DNA of 64,000 bases from Pyrinomonadaceae bacterium (GCA_036277115.1 DASUNM010000024.1:248001-312000), one strand, 5' to 3'. Numbered from the stretch's first letter, positions 9,496 through 18,399 are shown. The notes: generated by a model from the letters alone, not told the origin. Numbers and translations: made by a program.

Positions 9496-10719
9496 GTGCT
9501 CACGCTACTTCGCAACGCCCGCCTAGTTCTTTCCGAACGAATTCTTGGATCAGGCAGTCTCCTCATAGAAGACGGACAAATTGCTCGCGTGATCGAGGAC
9601 ACTTCGGCCGCATCCGTTAAGGCCGATTCGATAATCGACCTCAACGGCGCGACGCTGTTTCCAGGTTTCATCGACATTCATATTCACGGCGCAGTCGGCG
9701 TCGATGTGAACAGTGCGACCGCCGGCGATTTAAAACGTGTAAGTGAGTTGCTCGCGCGCAAAGGAGTCACCGGGTGGCTGCCGACGCTGGTGCCTGCAGC
9801 GGACGAAGAATACGATCGCGCGGTCGCGGCGATCAGCGAGTTGATGAGTCGGCAGGCGTCAGAGTCCCGACTTCAGTCGGCCGATCTCGCCGCAGAACAA
9901 CCAACTAAAGTTGGTACTCTAAACACTTGTGCGGCACGCGTGCTTGGCGTCCACTACGAAGGTCCGTTCGTTAACAGCGAGCAATGCGGCGCGCTGCATC
10001 GCGAACACTTTCGCACCTTCAAGACTTCTGCCGATCTCGACTCGCTGCCGACAATCGAGCACGACAATGCGATTCACTTCACGACCGTCGCGCCGGAAAT
10101 TGAAGGCGGCATCGAACTGATTCGTGAATTGCGACGACGCGGCTGGATTGTTTCTATTGGCCACACGCGCGCCACGCCGGATGTCCTCGACAATGCGAAA
10201 GCCGCCGGCGCGCAGCACATGACGCACTTCATGAATGCGATGTCGCCGCTTCATCATCGCGCGCCCGGACCGATTGGCTGGGGACTGCTTAATGACGACG
10301 TAAGCCTCGATGTGATCGCTGACGGCGTGCATCTGGATCCAATCATGCTGAAGGTGCTCCTGCGCTGCATGACGCCTTCGCGTCTGGCCCTAATCAGCGA
10401 CGCCATCGCCGCCACCGGCGGGGGTGATGGCGATTACGAAATCTGGGGCGAAAAGATCACTGTCGCGAACGGCCGCACCAGCAACGCACGCGGAAGCATC
10501 GCGGGCTCAGTGATCACGATGCTGGATGCGGTGAAGATGATGCTGTCGCTCGGTGCGTCGGAATGCGACGTCACTCGCATGGCTTCATCGAATCCCGCGC
10601 GGCTGCTGGGTATCTATCGCGATTGCGGCTCGATTGAGGAAGGGAAGCGAGCGGATCTGGTAGCGTTGGACTCAACTGGTGGAGTTCAGCTAGTCATTAC
10701 CGGTGGAACGCAGCTTTAG
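9496..10719 (+). CDS. nagA: N-acetylglucosamine-6-phosphate deacetylase
   Basis: Converts GlcNAc-6-P to GlcN-6-P and acetate in amino-sugar and cell-wall recycling. It belongs to the amidohydrolase superfamily: GFIDIHIHGAVGVDV (residues 57-71, first metal-binding HxH), HYEGPFVN (153-160, catalytic-site Glu), VSIGHTRA and THFMNAMSPLHHRAPG (metal His and substrate loop), and LISDAIAATGGGDG with the catalytic Asp. The start is GTG at 9496, since no upstream alternative is credible. Residues about 119-146 are an insertion absent from the usual family layout and coincide with a palindromic DNA repeat (see 9861-9920). It is not in an obvious operon but lies near other sugar genes. Confidence 0.93.
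   Translation: MLTLLRNARLVLSERILGSGSLLIEDGQIARVIEDTSAASVKADSIIDLNGATLFPGFIDIHIHGAVGVDVNSATAGDLKRVSELLARKGVTGWLPTLVPAADEEYDRAVAAISELMSRQASESRLQSADLAAEQPTKVGTLNTCAARVLGVHYEGPFVNSEQCGALHREHFRTFKTSADLDSLPTIEHDNAIHFTTVAPEIEGGIELIRELRRRGWIVSIGHTRATPDVLDNAKAAGAQHMTHFMNAMSPLHHRAPGPIGWGLLNDDVSLDVIADGVHLDPIMLKVLLRCMTPSRLALISDAIAATGGGDGDYEIWGEKITVANGRTSNARGSIAGSVITMLDAVKMMLSLGASECDVTRMASSNPARLLGIYRDCGSIEEGKRADLVALDSTGGVQLVITGGTQL
9861..9920. repeat. Palindromic repeat carried in frame inside nagA
   Basis: Two 20-nt arms (9861-9880 and 9901-9920) are inverted copies (15/20 identity). Each arm is itself a hairpin, CCGACTTCAGTCGG in one and CCAACTAAAGTTGG in the other, with compensatory base changes that keep both paired. 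The repeat is read through as about 28 extra residues. Confidence 0.75.
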
Positions 10720-10893
10720 CCGCACGTCGCCGCTTTAGGTTCATACAATTCACATCCTTAGATCCCGGAATCAACTTTTCGAGTGTTTGCGCGCACACGC
10801 CTAGTTTTCGACTTTCGGAGTTGTGACCAAAATGATTGCATTCTCTAACGGGCGCGACTAAGCTTTGCCAAATCCTGGCACGTGGAGGCGAAA

Positions 10894-12180
10894 ATGTATC
10901 TCCATAAGTCCTTTGCCCGCATTCTAAAAAATCCGTGCCTCATCTTTCCCGTGCGGAGAATCGGACTAGCTCTTTTGTGCCCACTAGCCGGGTTGGTTTT
11001 GTACCCAACTGCGGCCGACGCGGCGCAAAAGACTACCGAGCAGGTAATTCGTGTTTGGAAAGTAGGTTCACCGCATAGAGGTGAGGTGCCCGATGTTCGA
11101 ATGCCTGAAGACCTCAGCCGCAAAGCGATGGAACTTAATAGCCGCATCGAAATTCGATCGATGCCGGCGAGAGAGTTCTACGGTCTGTTAACCAATGCGG
11201 TCGCTACTAATGACGAGCCTGATGTTCTCGTTATCGACAATATTGGATTGATTTACGGCATCACCACGCAGCTGGGGCGCTTTGACGGAATTGGCCGAGA
11301 TCCAAAGGTGCGAATGTCCCTGCTTGAAGTCTCGGAAGCTTTCCGATCTCTTGCGACCACTCCTGGCTGGCAATTCCTTTTGAAGGGGTCGCGAAATTTC
11401 GCCAAGGCTAAGTCGCTGGCGATGATGGAACCGGATTGCGAGCCGGCTTACGGCAATACTGGGCCATGGACGGGTGAGCTCAAAACCAATGTCGAGGAAA
11501 CTGCCAGGACAGCTGCGGCCGCTTACTTTCAACACGATCTAAGTACGCTGGATGCTCTGGGAGATAATCGCGACGAATCAGAACCATTCAAAAACCCCAC
11601 CAGTGTGATTTCGAAGGTCAAAGTTTGCAGCGGATGGGGAAACCACCGGCTCGCGTTTGTTAATACTGTGACCCTTTTCGAAAACGAGCAGCGGTTGGGT
11701 TATGCGACTTTACTGACGGTGCTGGCCAATACCCAAGCCGATTGGAGGGTGCTTTCGTTGAGCATCTATCCAATAATGATCCGGAACCTGCAGCAACAGC
11801 GGTTTGTTCTGAAAACTGCAGGGGATGCTGAATCACAGTTAGAACCTCCCACCCTCATCGCTCCAGCTCATAACGCGGCCTTCCGACGTTGGCCGATGGA
11901 GGAACGACCCCTGCTTGAATGGTCACGGGCAAGCACCGGATCGACGCTGTATTTAGTTGAAGCCCAGTTCACAAACCCGCCCCGTCCCGGACAAACAAAA
12001 ACTCTGTGGGCTGGTCGGGGTTTTAACCTCGTCGCACCGGTTGATGCCCACGGCTTAACGATCAGGTCCCGCGCGGTCTTTGGCGCGGGGCAACAACCTC
12101 ATCGCTGGCGAATCTGGGCCATTGACGAAAACGGCTTTACCGTTCGCAGCGAGTGGCGCGTGGTTAACTATATTAACTAG
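10894..12180 (+). CDS. Exported protein of unknown function, 428 aa
   Basis: No family recognised with confidence. The ATG at 10894 follows GGAGG (10884-10888) at a good distance and is preferred to GTG 10882. The N-terminal hydrophobic stretch GLALLCPLAGLVLYPTAADA ends in an AxA cleavage site. The first half (about residues 40-170) has alternating strand/helix character with DVLVIDNIGLIYG. A middle part (about 195-310) resembles an NTF2/SnoaL-like fold. The last 110 residues (PTLIAPAHNAAFRRWP, PLLEWS) look like a fibronectin-type beta domain. Its stop overlaps the convergent glgB stop region by 8 nt. Confidence 0.7.
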   Translation: MYLHKSFARILKNPCLIFPVRRIGLALLCPLAGLVLYPTAADAAQKTTEQVIRVWKVGSPHRGEVPDVRMPEDLSRKAMELNSRIEIRSMPAREFYGLLTNAVATNDEPDVLVIDNIGLIYGITTQLGRFDGIGRDPKVRMSLLEVSEAFRSLATTPGWQFLLKGSRNFAKAKSLAMMEPDCEPAYGNTGPWTGELKTNVEETARTAAAAYFQHDLSTLDALGDNRDESEPFKNPTSVISKVKVCSGWGNHRLAFVNTVTLFENEQRLGYATLLTVLANTQADWRVLSLSIYPIMIRNLQQQRFVLKTAGDAESQLEPPTLIAPAHNAAFRRWPMEERPLLEWSRASTGSTLYLVEAQFTNPPRPGQTKTLWAGRGFNLVAPVDAHGLTIRSRAVFGAGQQPHRWRIWAIDENGFTVRSEWRVVNYIN

Positions 12181-14212
12181 CGCCCCTCTTCGGCGATTCA
12201 AACCACAACGTTGCCAGCGGCGGCAGCGTGATCGCCGCTGAATATTCCATCCCATGCCAGGGCGTCTTCTCTGCGCGCATACTCTTCACCACGCCGAAGC
12301 CCCCGCCGCAGTACTTCTCGTTATCAGTGTTGAGTAGCTGCTTGTAGGTTCCCTTCCGCGGGAGCCCGATGCGGTGATCTTCCCGAATTACCGGCGAAAA
12401 GTTGCAGACGCAGATGATCTCTTTTCCAGTCGAAGGCGCGGTGCGGCTAAAGGCGACGATGTTCTCAGCGGCGTTATCAACTTCGATCCAACTGAAGCCC
12501 GATGGGTCGCTGTCAGCTTCAGACAACGCCGGGTGCTTTGCGTAGAGTTGGTTCAAATCCTCGATCAATAACTGAACACCTTTGTGGATGGGTTGTTCCA
12601 GGAGGTGCCAATCCAGACTCTCTTCTTCGGTCCACTCGCGCCATTGCCCGAACTCGCCGCCCATGAACAGAAGTTTTTTTCCCGGGTGCGCCCACATGTA
12701 TCCGTACAGCGCGCGCAGGTTCGCAAACTTCTGCCATTCTTCGCCCGGCATCTTGTTCAGCAGAGCGCCTTTCATATGCACCACTTCATCGTGAGAGAAG
12801 GGCAGAATGAAGTTTTCGCTCCACGCGTACAGCAAACCGAACGTCAGCGCGTTGTGATTGCCGCCGCGAAACAGCGGATCGGTCTGAAAGTATTTAAGCG
12901 TGTCGTGCATCCAGCCCATGTTCCACTTGAAATCAAAGCCGAGTCCGCCGTTGTAGACCGCGGCCGTGACCTGCGGCCAGGCGGTTGATTCTTCCGCGAT
13001 CATGAGAGTGCCGGGACATTCGCGGTGCGTGACCTCGTTCAACTCCTTCAGCAGAGAGATCGCTTCGAGATTTTCGCGCCCGCCGAACTCGTTCGGCACC
13101 CACTCGCCTTCTTTGCGGCTGTAATCGAGGTAGAGCATCGAAGCGACCGCATCGACACGCAATCCATCGAGATGAAATTCGCGCAGCCAGTACAGCGCAT
13201 TCGCAATTAGAAAGTTGCGCACTTCATGGCGGCCGTAGTTGAAGATGTAAGTGCCCCAGTCTGGATGCTCGCCCTTGCGCGGATCAAGATGTTCGTACAG
13301 GGCAGTGCCGTCAAAGCGGCCCAGCGCAAATGCGTCTTTCGGAAAATGTGCGGGCACCCAATCCATGATTACGCCGACACCAGCTTTGTGAAGATGATCG
13401 ACGAGGAAACGAAAGTCGTCCGGTGTGCCATAGCGTGATGACGGAGCGTAGAACGCGCTGACCTGGTAACCCCAGGACGGGCCGTACGGATGTTCTTTCA
13501 GCGGCAGAAACTCGACGTGCGTGAAGCCGTTTTGGATCGCATAGTCCGCGAGTACTGGCGCCAATTCGCGATAGGTCATTGGCCGGTTATCTTCTTCAGC
13601 TACCCGCCGCCACGAGCCCAGATGGACTTCATAGATCGACAACGATTCGCGCCAGGCCTCTCGTTTGGTGCGTTTCGCAATCCAGGCGTGGTCACGGAAT
13701 TTGTAGCTTGAGGTGAAAACAACCGACGAAGTGTCCGGCGGCACTTCCATCATGAAGGCGTACGGATCGGCTTTAAAGAACTCCTGGCCCGCGGTGTTGA
13801 TGGCATATTTATAGAGTTCCCCTGCGCGCAAATCCGGGATAAAGAGCTCCCAAACTCCTGACGTTCCCAAGCGCCGCATCGGGTGTTTCGTCACGTCCCA
13901 GGAGTTGAAGTTGCCGACAAGACTGACCCGGTCCGCAGCGGGGGCCCAGACAGCGAACGCTACGCCGCGCTTGCCGCCGTGTGACATGACATGCGCGCCC
14001 AGCTTTTCGTAAATCCGATAGTGCTTGCCTTCGCCGAAAAGGTGGAGGTCGAGATCGCCAAGAATTGGTGGGAATTCGTTTGCGTTTGTCTTTGTGGTTT
14101 TTTTGGAAGTCTTTTTCGGTGAAGAGGTGGAGCCCTCCCCCGCGTTAGGGTTAGCGCGCCGTTTTGTCAGAGGCCTTTTCTCGTTCGGCTGTTTTGATTT
14201 CTTCTGTGCCAT
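12173..14212 (-). CDS. glgB: 1,4-alpha-glucan branching enzyme
   Basis: Makes alpha-1,6 branches in glycogen (GH13_9). From the ATG at 14212 the protein is 679 residues. A Lys-rich N-tail (1-45) precedes a CBM48 domain (VAFAVWAPAADRVSLVGNFN), then the catalytic barrel: DWVPAHFP, DGLRVDAVASMLYLDY (nucleophile Asp), MIAEESTAWP (acid Glu) and LPFSHDEVVH (third Asp), followed by a C-terminal beta domain. The frame runs 44 residues further upstream, but that part translates repeat DNA (14222-14324). It probably belongs with the adjacent GH57 gene, which is on the same strand 148 bp upstream. Confidence 0.95.
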   Translation of the reverse strand: MAQKKSKQPNEKRPLTKRRANPNAGEGSTSSPKKTSKKTTKTNANEFPPILGDLDLHLFGEGKHYRIYEKLGAHVMSHGGKRGVAFAVWAPAADRVSLVGNFNSWDVTKHPMRRLGTSGVWELFIPDLRAGELYKYAINTAGQEFFKADPYAFMMEVPPDTSSVVFTSSYKFRDHAWIAKRTKREAWRESLSIYEVHLGSWRRVAEEDNRPMTYRELAPVLADYAIQNGFTHVEFLPLKEHPYGPSWGYQVSAFYAPSSRYGTPDDFRFLVDHLHKAGVGVIMDWVPAHFPKDAFALGRFDGTALYEHLDPRKGEHPDWGTYIFNYGRHEVRNFLIANALYWLREFHLDGLRVDAVASMLYLDYSRKEGEWVPNEFGGRENLEAISLLKELNEVTHRECPGTLMIAEESTAWPQVTAAVYNGGLGFDFKWNMGWMHDTLKYFQTDPLFRGGNHNALTFGLLYAWSENFILPFSHDEVVHMKGALLNKMPGEEWQKFANLRALYGYMWAHPGKKLLFMGGEFGQWREWTEEESLDWHLLEQPIHKGVQLLIEDLNQLYAKHPALSEADSDPSGFSWIEVDNAAENIVAFSRTAPSTGKEIICVCNFSPVIREDHRIGLPRKGTYKQLLNTDNEKYCGGGFGVVKSMRAEKTPWHGMEYSAAITLPPLATLWFESPKRGAS

Positions 14213-14221
14213 TTTTCTGTC

Positions 14222-14324
14222 GCCTGCTAAAGCGGGCTGAGGATCAAAACTAACCGGTGATCCCCGGGGTTCTCCCGACACATCGGGACTCCACCCGGCT
14301 CCTCTCTGCCCCCAGCTTCGCTGG
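14222..14324. repeat. Cluster of short palindromes between the GH57 gene and glgB
   Basis: Three hairpins lie in the 148-bp gap: GCCTGCTAAAGCGGGC (14222-14237), CCCGACACATCGGG (14274-14287) and CCAGCTTCGCTGG (14312-14324). They resemble dispersed REP-type repeats. None has a T-run, so termination is unlikely. Confidence 0.5.
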
Positions 14325-14360
14325 CTCGTTGAGCGCTCGCCCACGATTGTGGCTCGACGA

Positions 14361-16076
14361 TCACGTCAAGACGGCCTCTTGGCGGAGTTCGCCTGAGGAT
14401 TGCGGGCGCGCCGGTTCAACAAATCGCCGGAAGATGTCCGCGCCCGTGCCGAGCTCTCGCCGGTTGCTCTTCGCTTCCGAAAGAATCTCCAGAAACCGTT
14501 CCCGCGCGGATGGCAGATTCAATTGCTTCATCAAATCAATCGCCCGCCCGGCGTACCTTAGGATTTGAATTGTTTCGATTCCGAAGATGTCATTGAAGAA
14601 CCATCCGCAGCTTGTGTACATCAACAACAGCATTCGCTGCAGTTCGAGATACGCGAGCGCCCGTGATCCTTCATCGGCAGATAACCATCGACCAGCGTGT
14701 TCAAACAAAAACTGTTCGCGTGACTCATGCGGATTGAGAATAAGCGAGATGCTCGCATCGCGCGCCAGCCACGGAAACGTGAACAGGTCACCGCGCGTTG
14801 CTTCGAAGTGCGAAATGTTTTCGTCCCGCAGAAAGTCGAGCGCATCCCGCAGAGCCGTTCGCCACTTCTGATTCCACCCCGGCTCGCCTCCGGTTACGCA
14901 CCCACAATCACGAATCCAACGCCCTACGCCGTGCTGACAACTCCAAGAGGTGCCCTGGCCGTCCGACCCGTTGTTGATCTCCACATCGTGGCGGGGCGGA
15001 TGCTGATCGAGATACTCGCCATAGTTCGTTAGTTTAAAACCGCGCGCCGGAGCTTCGACGGTGAGTGCATGCGCCAGACACAGATCGCCGAACTTAAAGT
15101 GATGTCCGTAAGTCTCGCCGTCGGTGGCAAGATTTAGTAATCCGTTTCCGCGCGCTGCTCGCGCGAATGAACCGACGAGTGCGCCGCTCGAGCGCAGCAA
15201 ACCTTCAAACGCAATCGCCCGCGAAAGAGGCCCATGGTAGAAGAAGACGGCGATTGTCGCGCCGGCGTCGTCCGTGTGTCTGTAGCGGTAAGGGATGCTT
15301 GTGTCCAGGGTCTCTGCGGCGACTGAATGCCAGTCATTAGTTGAGTTTTCTTCCCGGTCGCTGCTCCCTGTGCGGTCAATACTGGCCCGGTCGCTATTCT
15401 CGACTTCGGCGAGAACCCTCACCCTGCCCTCTCCCAGAGGGAGAGGGATTCCGCTCCCGGTACTGATTTCATTGCTGTCGCTCGCGGTTTTTACGCGAGC
15501 AGCTTGATGAGGCGCGAGAATGACGTAGCGCAAACCTTCATCGATGAGCGCATCGAGCACGCCGTCGTTGCACGCCGTCTCGGGCAGCCACATCGCTTCT
15601 GCTTCCCGCCCAAACCGATGACGAAAATCGGCGAGACCCCAACGAATTTGCGTGCGCAGGTCGCGCTCAGTGCACAGAGGCAAAATCGCATGACCGTAAG
15701 CTTGCGCGATCGCGTTACCGTGGCCTTGTCGAGTCAAAACACTTGCGCGATCCGCGTCAATAATTCGGTTGTAGGTTTCCAGGTGATTCTGCTCGAGCCA
15801 ACTGAGTAAGGTCGGACCAAAGTTGAAACTGATGCCCTCGTAGTTGTTGATTGTGCGCGAGTCTCCGGTCACCGGATCTGAAATTATCGCGGAGGAATTC
15901 GGTTGATAGCATTCGGCTTGAATGCGCTCGTTCCAATCAGGGAAAGGCTCGGCGCTCGGTTGGGCTTCGATGACGCCGGTCCACGGGTTTTCGCGCGGTG
16001 GTTGGTAGAAGTGTCCGTGAATAATTAGGTAGGGTGTTGGGGTTAGGGGGTTGGGTGTCGGGTTTGGAATGTCCAT
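14361..16076 (-). CDS. Glycoside hydrolase family 57 protein
   Basis: GH57 alpha-glucan-active enzyme of the Acidobacteria/Cyanobacteria type, 571 aa. LIIHGHFYQPPREN (18-30) is the first conserved GH57 motif, WLPETACN (163-170) carries the likely nucleophile Glu, and LLNLATDGETYGHHF (313-327) the acid Asp. Family members usually continue into a DUF3536-like helical domain; the last 200 residues (AYLELQRMLLLMYTSCGWFF) fit this but are shorter than usual. Residues about 197-255 are an insertion made of palindromic repeat DNA. The first 14 residues (NPTPNPLTPTP) are encoded by another inverted repeat, so the native start is uncertain. Likely works with GlgB in glycogen or maltodextrin metabolism. 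Confidence 0.85.
   Translation of the reverse strand: MDIPNPTPNPLTPTPYLIIHGHFYQPPRENPWTGVIEAQPSAEPFPDWNERIQAECYQPNSSAIISDPVTGDSRTINNYEGISFNFGPTLLSWLEQNHLETYNRIIDADRASVLTRQGHGNAIAQAYGHAILPLCTERDLRTQIRWGLADFRHRFGREAEAMWLPETACNDGVLDALIDEGLRYVILAPHQAARVKTASDSNEISTGSGIPLPLGEGRVRVLAEVENSDRASIDRTGSSDREENSTNDWHSVAAETLDTSIPYRYRHTDDAGATIAVFFYHGPLSRAIAFEGLLRSSGALVGSFARAARGNGLLNLATDGETYGHHFKFGDLCLAHALTVEAPARGFKLTNYGEYLDQHPPRHDVEINNGSDGQGTSWSCQHGVGRWIRDCGCVTGGEPGWNQKWRTALRDALDFLRDENISHFEATRGDLFTFPWLARDASISLILNPHESREQFLFEHAGRWLSADEGSRALAYLELQRMLLLMYTSCGWFFNDIFGIETIQILRYAGRAIDLMKQLNLPSARERFLEILSEAKSNRRELGTGADIFRRFVEPARPQSSGELRQEAVLT
15427..15465. repeat. Palindromic repeat carried in frame inside the GH57 gene
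   Basis: A 9-bp-stem palindrome (15427-15447, CCCTCTCCC then AGAGGGAGAGGG) is followed by CCGCTCCCGGTACTG (15451-15465). The second piece matches 14 of 15 bases of 61495-61509 in the intergenic repeat at the right of the window. Further degenerate CCCGGTCGCT motifs lie at about 15352-15402. All of this is translated in the GH57 frame. Confidence 0.7.
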
Positions 16077-16141
16077 TAACAGTTGAGCAGAACCTTAAAT
16101 TAAATGCCGCAGGCCTTCTAAACCCTACACCCAACCCCCTA
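16044..16141. repeat. 22-bp inverted repeat pair spanning the GH57 start and ROK stop
   Basis: Arms 16044-16065 and 16120-16141 are inverted copies identical at 21 of 22 bases, built of ACCCYAC/AACCCCC units, with a 54-nt spacer. The left part encodes the N-terminus of the GH57 frame and the spacer provides its ATG; the right arm contains the TAG stop of the ROK kinase (16139-16141). It looks like a small non-coding mobile repeat. Confidence 0.75.
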
Positions 16142-17110
16142 TACCCTCGCAAGTGCCAGCCAAGCCGCGCCCAGCAGGCCCGCATCATCGCCACATTCAC
16201 CGCGCACAATTCGGCAGCGTTGCGCCGGAACCGGAAACGCGCGCCGGGCCATTTCTTCTCGAGCGGTTTGAGCAAACAAGTCGAACGCGGCTGAGACGCC
16301 TCCACCGATGACAATCATCTCCGGATTCAAAGTGTTGACGATGTTCGCCGCCGCGATGCCGAGATAGGTTCCCACTCGGCGAAATATTTCGAGAGCGAGT
16401 TCATCGCCCAAAACTGCAGCGTCCGCGACGTCGCGAGCCGTTAAGTCGAGGAGGGCAACCGAATTCAATCGAGAGGCCTGATGTTTTGAAAGAGCCTCTC
16501 TCGTCACGCGCACAATTGCCGTTGCCGATGCGCAAACTTCCAGACAACCGGTGTTTTCGCACTCGCACTTCACTCCGCCAAACGGATCGACGCTGGTGTG
16601 ACCAATTTCTCCCGCTGTACCGTCAACGCCGCGCCACAATTCTCCATTGAGTATGATTCCGCTGCCGACTCCGGTCCCCAGCGTCAAACAGACGATGGTG
16701 TGACAGCCACGCGCAGCTCCCTGCCACATCTCGCCCAGAGCCGCGGCATTGGCATCATTTTCAATGAGGACTGGACGCTGAAGTTTCGTTTCCAGCGCCT
16801 CAGCCAATCCGAAGTCAACAATTGCGGGGACGTTGGGCGCATTTACTATCGCGCGGGTTTGCGCGTGCACCGAACCCGGAACGGCCACGGAAACAGTCTC
16901 AATGCGTGCGGCACCCTTTGCGGCCTCAAGTTCACAAGTCTCAACCGCAGCGACAATCGCATTTACGATGTCTTCAGCTTTATCAGAATCGGGAGTTTGA
17001 GATTTAAACCGTTCGTGAAGGCGACCGCTGGAATCGATATTCGCCGCGCGCAGATTCGTGCCGCCCAGGTCGACGGCGCAAACGAGTTCGGTTGTTAAGG
17101 GCTGAGTCAC
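16139..17110 (-). CDS. ROK family sugar kinase (glucokinase-like)
   Basis: 323 residues. The ATP-binding opening AVDLGGTNLRAANIDSSG (13-30), the sugar site ENDANAAALGEMWQGAARG, a second phosphate loop LTLGTGVGSGIILNGE, the ROK zinc motif CECENTGCLE and the adenosine segment VIGGGVSAAFDLF are all visible. There is no N-terminal helix-turn-helix, so it is an enzyme rather than a NagC/XylR-type repressor. It lies downstream of the xylFGH-type importer on the same strand and probably phosphorylates the imported sugar. Exact sugar unknown; glucose and related hexoses are usual for the family. The stop codon is within an inverted repeat. Confidence 0.9.
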   Translation of the reverse strand: MTQPLTTELVCAVDLGGTNLRAANIDSSGRLHERFKSQTPDSDKAEDIVNAIVAAVETCELEAAKGAARIETVSVAVPGSVHAQTRAIVNAPNVPAIVDFGLAEALETKLQRPVLIENDANAAALGEMWQGAARGCHTIVCLTLGTGVGSGIILNGELWRGVDGTAGEIGHTSVDPFGGVKCECENTGCLEVCASATAIVRVTREALSKHQASRLNSVALLDLTARDVADAAVLGDELALEIFRRVGTYLGIAAANIVNTLNPEMIVIGGGVSAAFDLFAQTAREEMARRAFPVPAQRCRIVRGECGDDAGLLGAAWLALARV

Positions 17111-17150
17111 TTGACGGAATAGTCTCTGGACGGACGCTTTGCGTTCCCTT

Positions 17151-17201
17151 GCGTCTTGGCGCCTTTGCGTGAACCGTTCTCACGCTAAGTCGCAAAGACG
17201 C
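17151..17201. repeat. Inverted repeat between the ROK kinase and the permease gene
   Basis: 22-nt arms (17151-17172 and 17180-17201) match at 19 of 22 positions when one is inverted; they are made of GCGTCTTTGCG/GCAAAGACGC motifs around a 7-nt loop. There is no T-run on the operon strand. It belongs to a dispersed repeat type rather than a terminator. Confidence 0.65.
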
Positions 17202-17237
17202 AAAGATTAGCAAAGAAAGAAAAGCCGGCGCGCGAAC

Positions 17238-18398
17238 TTAACCTTTTCTTCGGCCGAACATGTCGAACCCGACCGCGGCCACCAGCACGCCGCCTTTGAC
17301 TACATACTGTGCCCAGTTCTCAACGTTCAGAAGCGACATGCCATTATCGAGGCTGGCGAGAATCAAAGCGCCAAGCACGGCGCCAAACACGGTCCCGCGG
17401 CCGCCCATCAAACTCGTTCCCCCGATGACGCACGAAGCGATCGCGTCGAGTTCCATCAACGTGCCGGCGTCGGGCGAAGCGCTGCCGACGCGCGCGGTGT
17501 GCAGAATCGAAGCCAGTCCTGCGAGCGCGCCCATCACGCAAAACGCTGCGAGCACGTAACGCTTTAAATTGATTCCCGAAAGCCGCGCGGCGTCAGGGTT
17601 GCCGCCAATCGCGTACAAGTAGCGGCCAAAGGTCGTGTTGGTGGTGAGAAATGCTCCGGCGAGTGCGACGGCCAGAAGGAAGATCACCGGAATCGGGATG
17701 CCGCCGGCTTTGTTCATCAGAAAGACGAACGCGACGACTGCAATCGAGGGAATAATGATCCGTATCGCCACCGCCGCCACGCTCATCGCTTGCAGTCCGT
17801 GCCGGCGCCGGGCGCGAGTGCGCCGCAGGTTCGTCCAAATAATTGTGGCAATACCGACGGCCGCGAGCCCAAAGCCAATGCGCGGGTCGATAAAGTCGCG
17901 TCCTAAAGATCTAAAGACAGGGAGCTCGACCGGAACAGTTGCGCCTTGCGTAAACTTCAGAATCAAGCCCCGCCACGCTTGCAATCCGCCGAGCGTTACG
18001 ATGAACGCCGGAATATTAATGTACGCGACCAGTGCTCCCTGCAGCGCCCCAATCAACAACCCCACTACAATGGCCGCCGTAAGACAAGGCAGAAGCCCCC
18101 AGTCTTGCGTCATCGCCGCAATGCCCCCCGCTAATCCCACGACCGCGCCTACGGACAAGTCGATGTTGCCGCTGACGATGACCATCAGCATACCGACGGC
18201 CAAAACCCCGGTCACGGCGGTCTGTTGCAGTAGCTTCGAAAAATTAATCGCGCCCAGGAAGAGTCCGTAAGGATGAGTTTCGCTGATTGTGGCCCACTGA
18301 AAGAAAAGCCAGATAACAATCAGCGCGAGCAGCATTGTGTAAGCGCGCAATGCTGACGTGCGAAGTTTAAGACGGCCTGTAGACCCCAATTGATTCAT
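17238..18398 (-). CDS. xylH: Sugar ABC transporter permease, XylH-like
   Basis: Inner-membrane channel of a CUT2-type (xylose/ribose family) ABC importer, 386 residues, close to XylH length and longer than RbsC. About ten to twelve hydrophobic helices are seen, with the CUT2 motifs GNIDLSVGAVVGLAGGIAA, GALQGALVAYINIPAFIVTLG, FGRYLYAIGGNPDAARLSGI and ASCVIGGTSLMGGRGTVFGA. It is the third gene of xylF-(S23)-xylG-xylH, followed by the ROK kinase. A perfect 26-bp inverted repeat lies just upstream of its ATG. No clear ribosome binding site remains there. Confidence 0.9.
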   Translation of the reverse strand: MNQLGSTGRLKLRTSALRAYTMLLALIVIWLFFQWATISETHPYGLFLGAINFSKLLQQTAVTGVLAVGMLMVIVSGNIDLSVGAVVGLAGGIAAMTQDWGLLPCLTAAIVVGLLIGALQGALVAYINIPAFIVTLGGLQAWRGLILKFTQGATVPVELPVFRSLGRDFIDPRIGFGLAAVGIATIIWTNLRRTRARRRHGLQAMSVAAVAIRIIIPSIAVVAFVFLMNKAGGIPIPVIFLLAVALAGAFLTTNTTFGRYLYAIGGNPDAARLSGINLKRYVLAAFCVMGALAGLASILHTARVGSASPDAGTLMELDAIASCVIGGTSLMGGRGTVFGAVLGALILASLDNGMSLLNVENWAQYVVKGGVLVAAVGFDMFGRRKG

Positions 18399-18399
18399 C

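Noticed and set aside
15504..15809. Opposite-strand open frames within the GH57 and other GC-rich genes
   Set aside because: They mirror real genes and have no recognisable domains.
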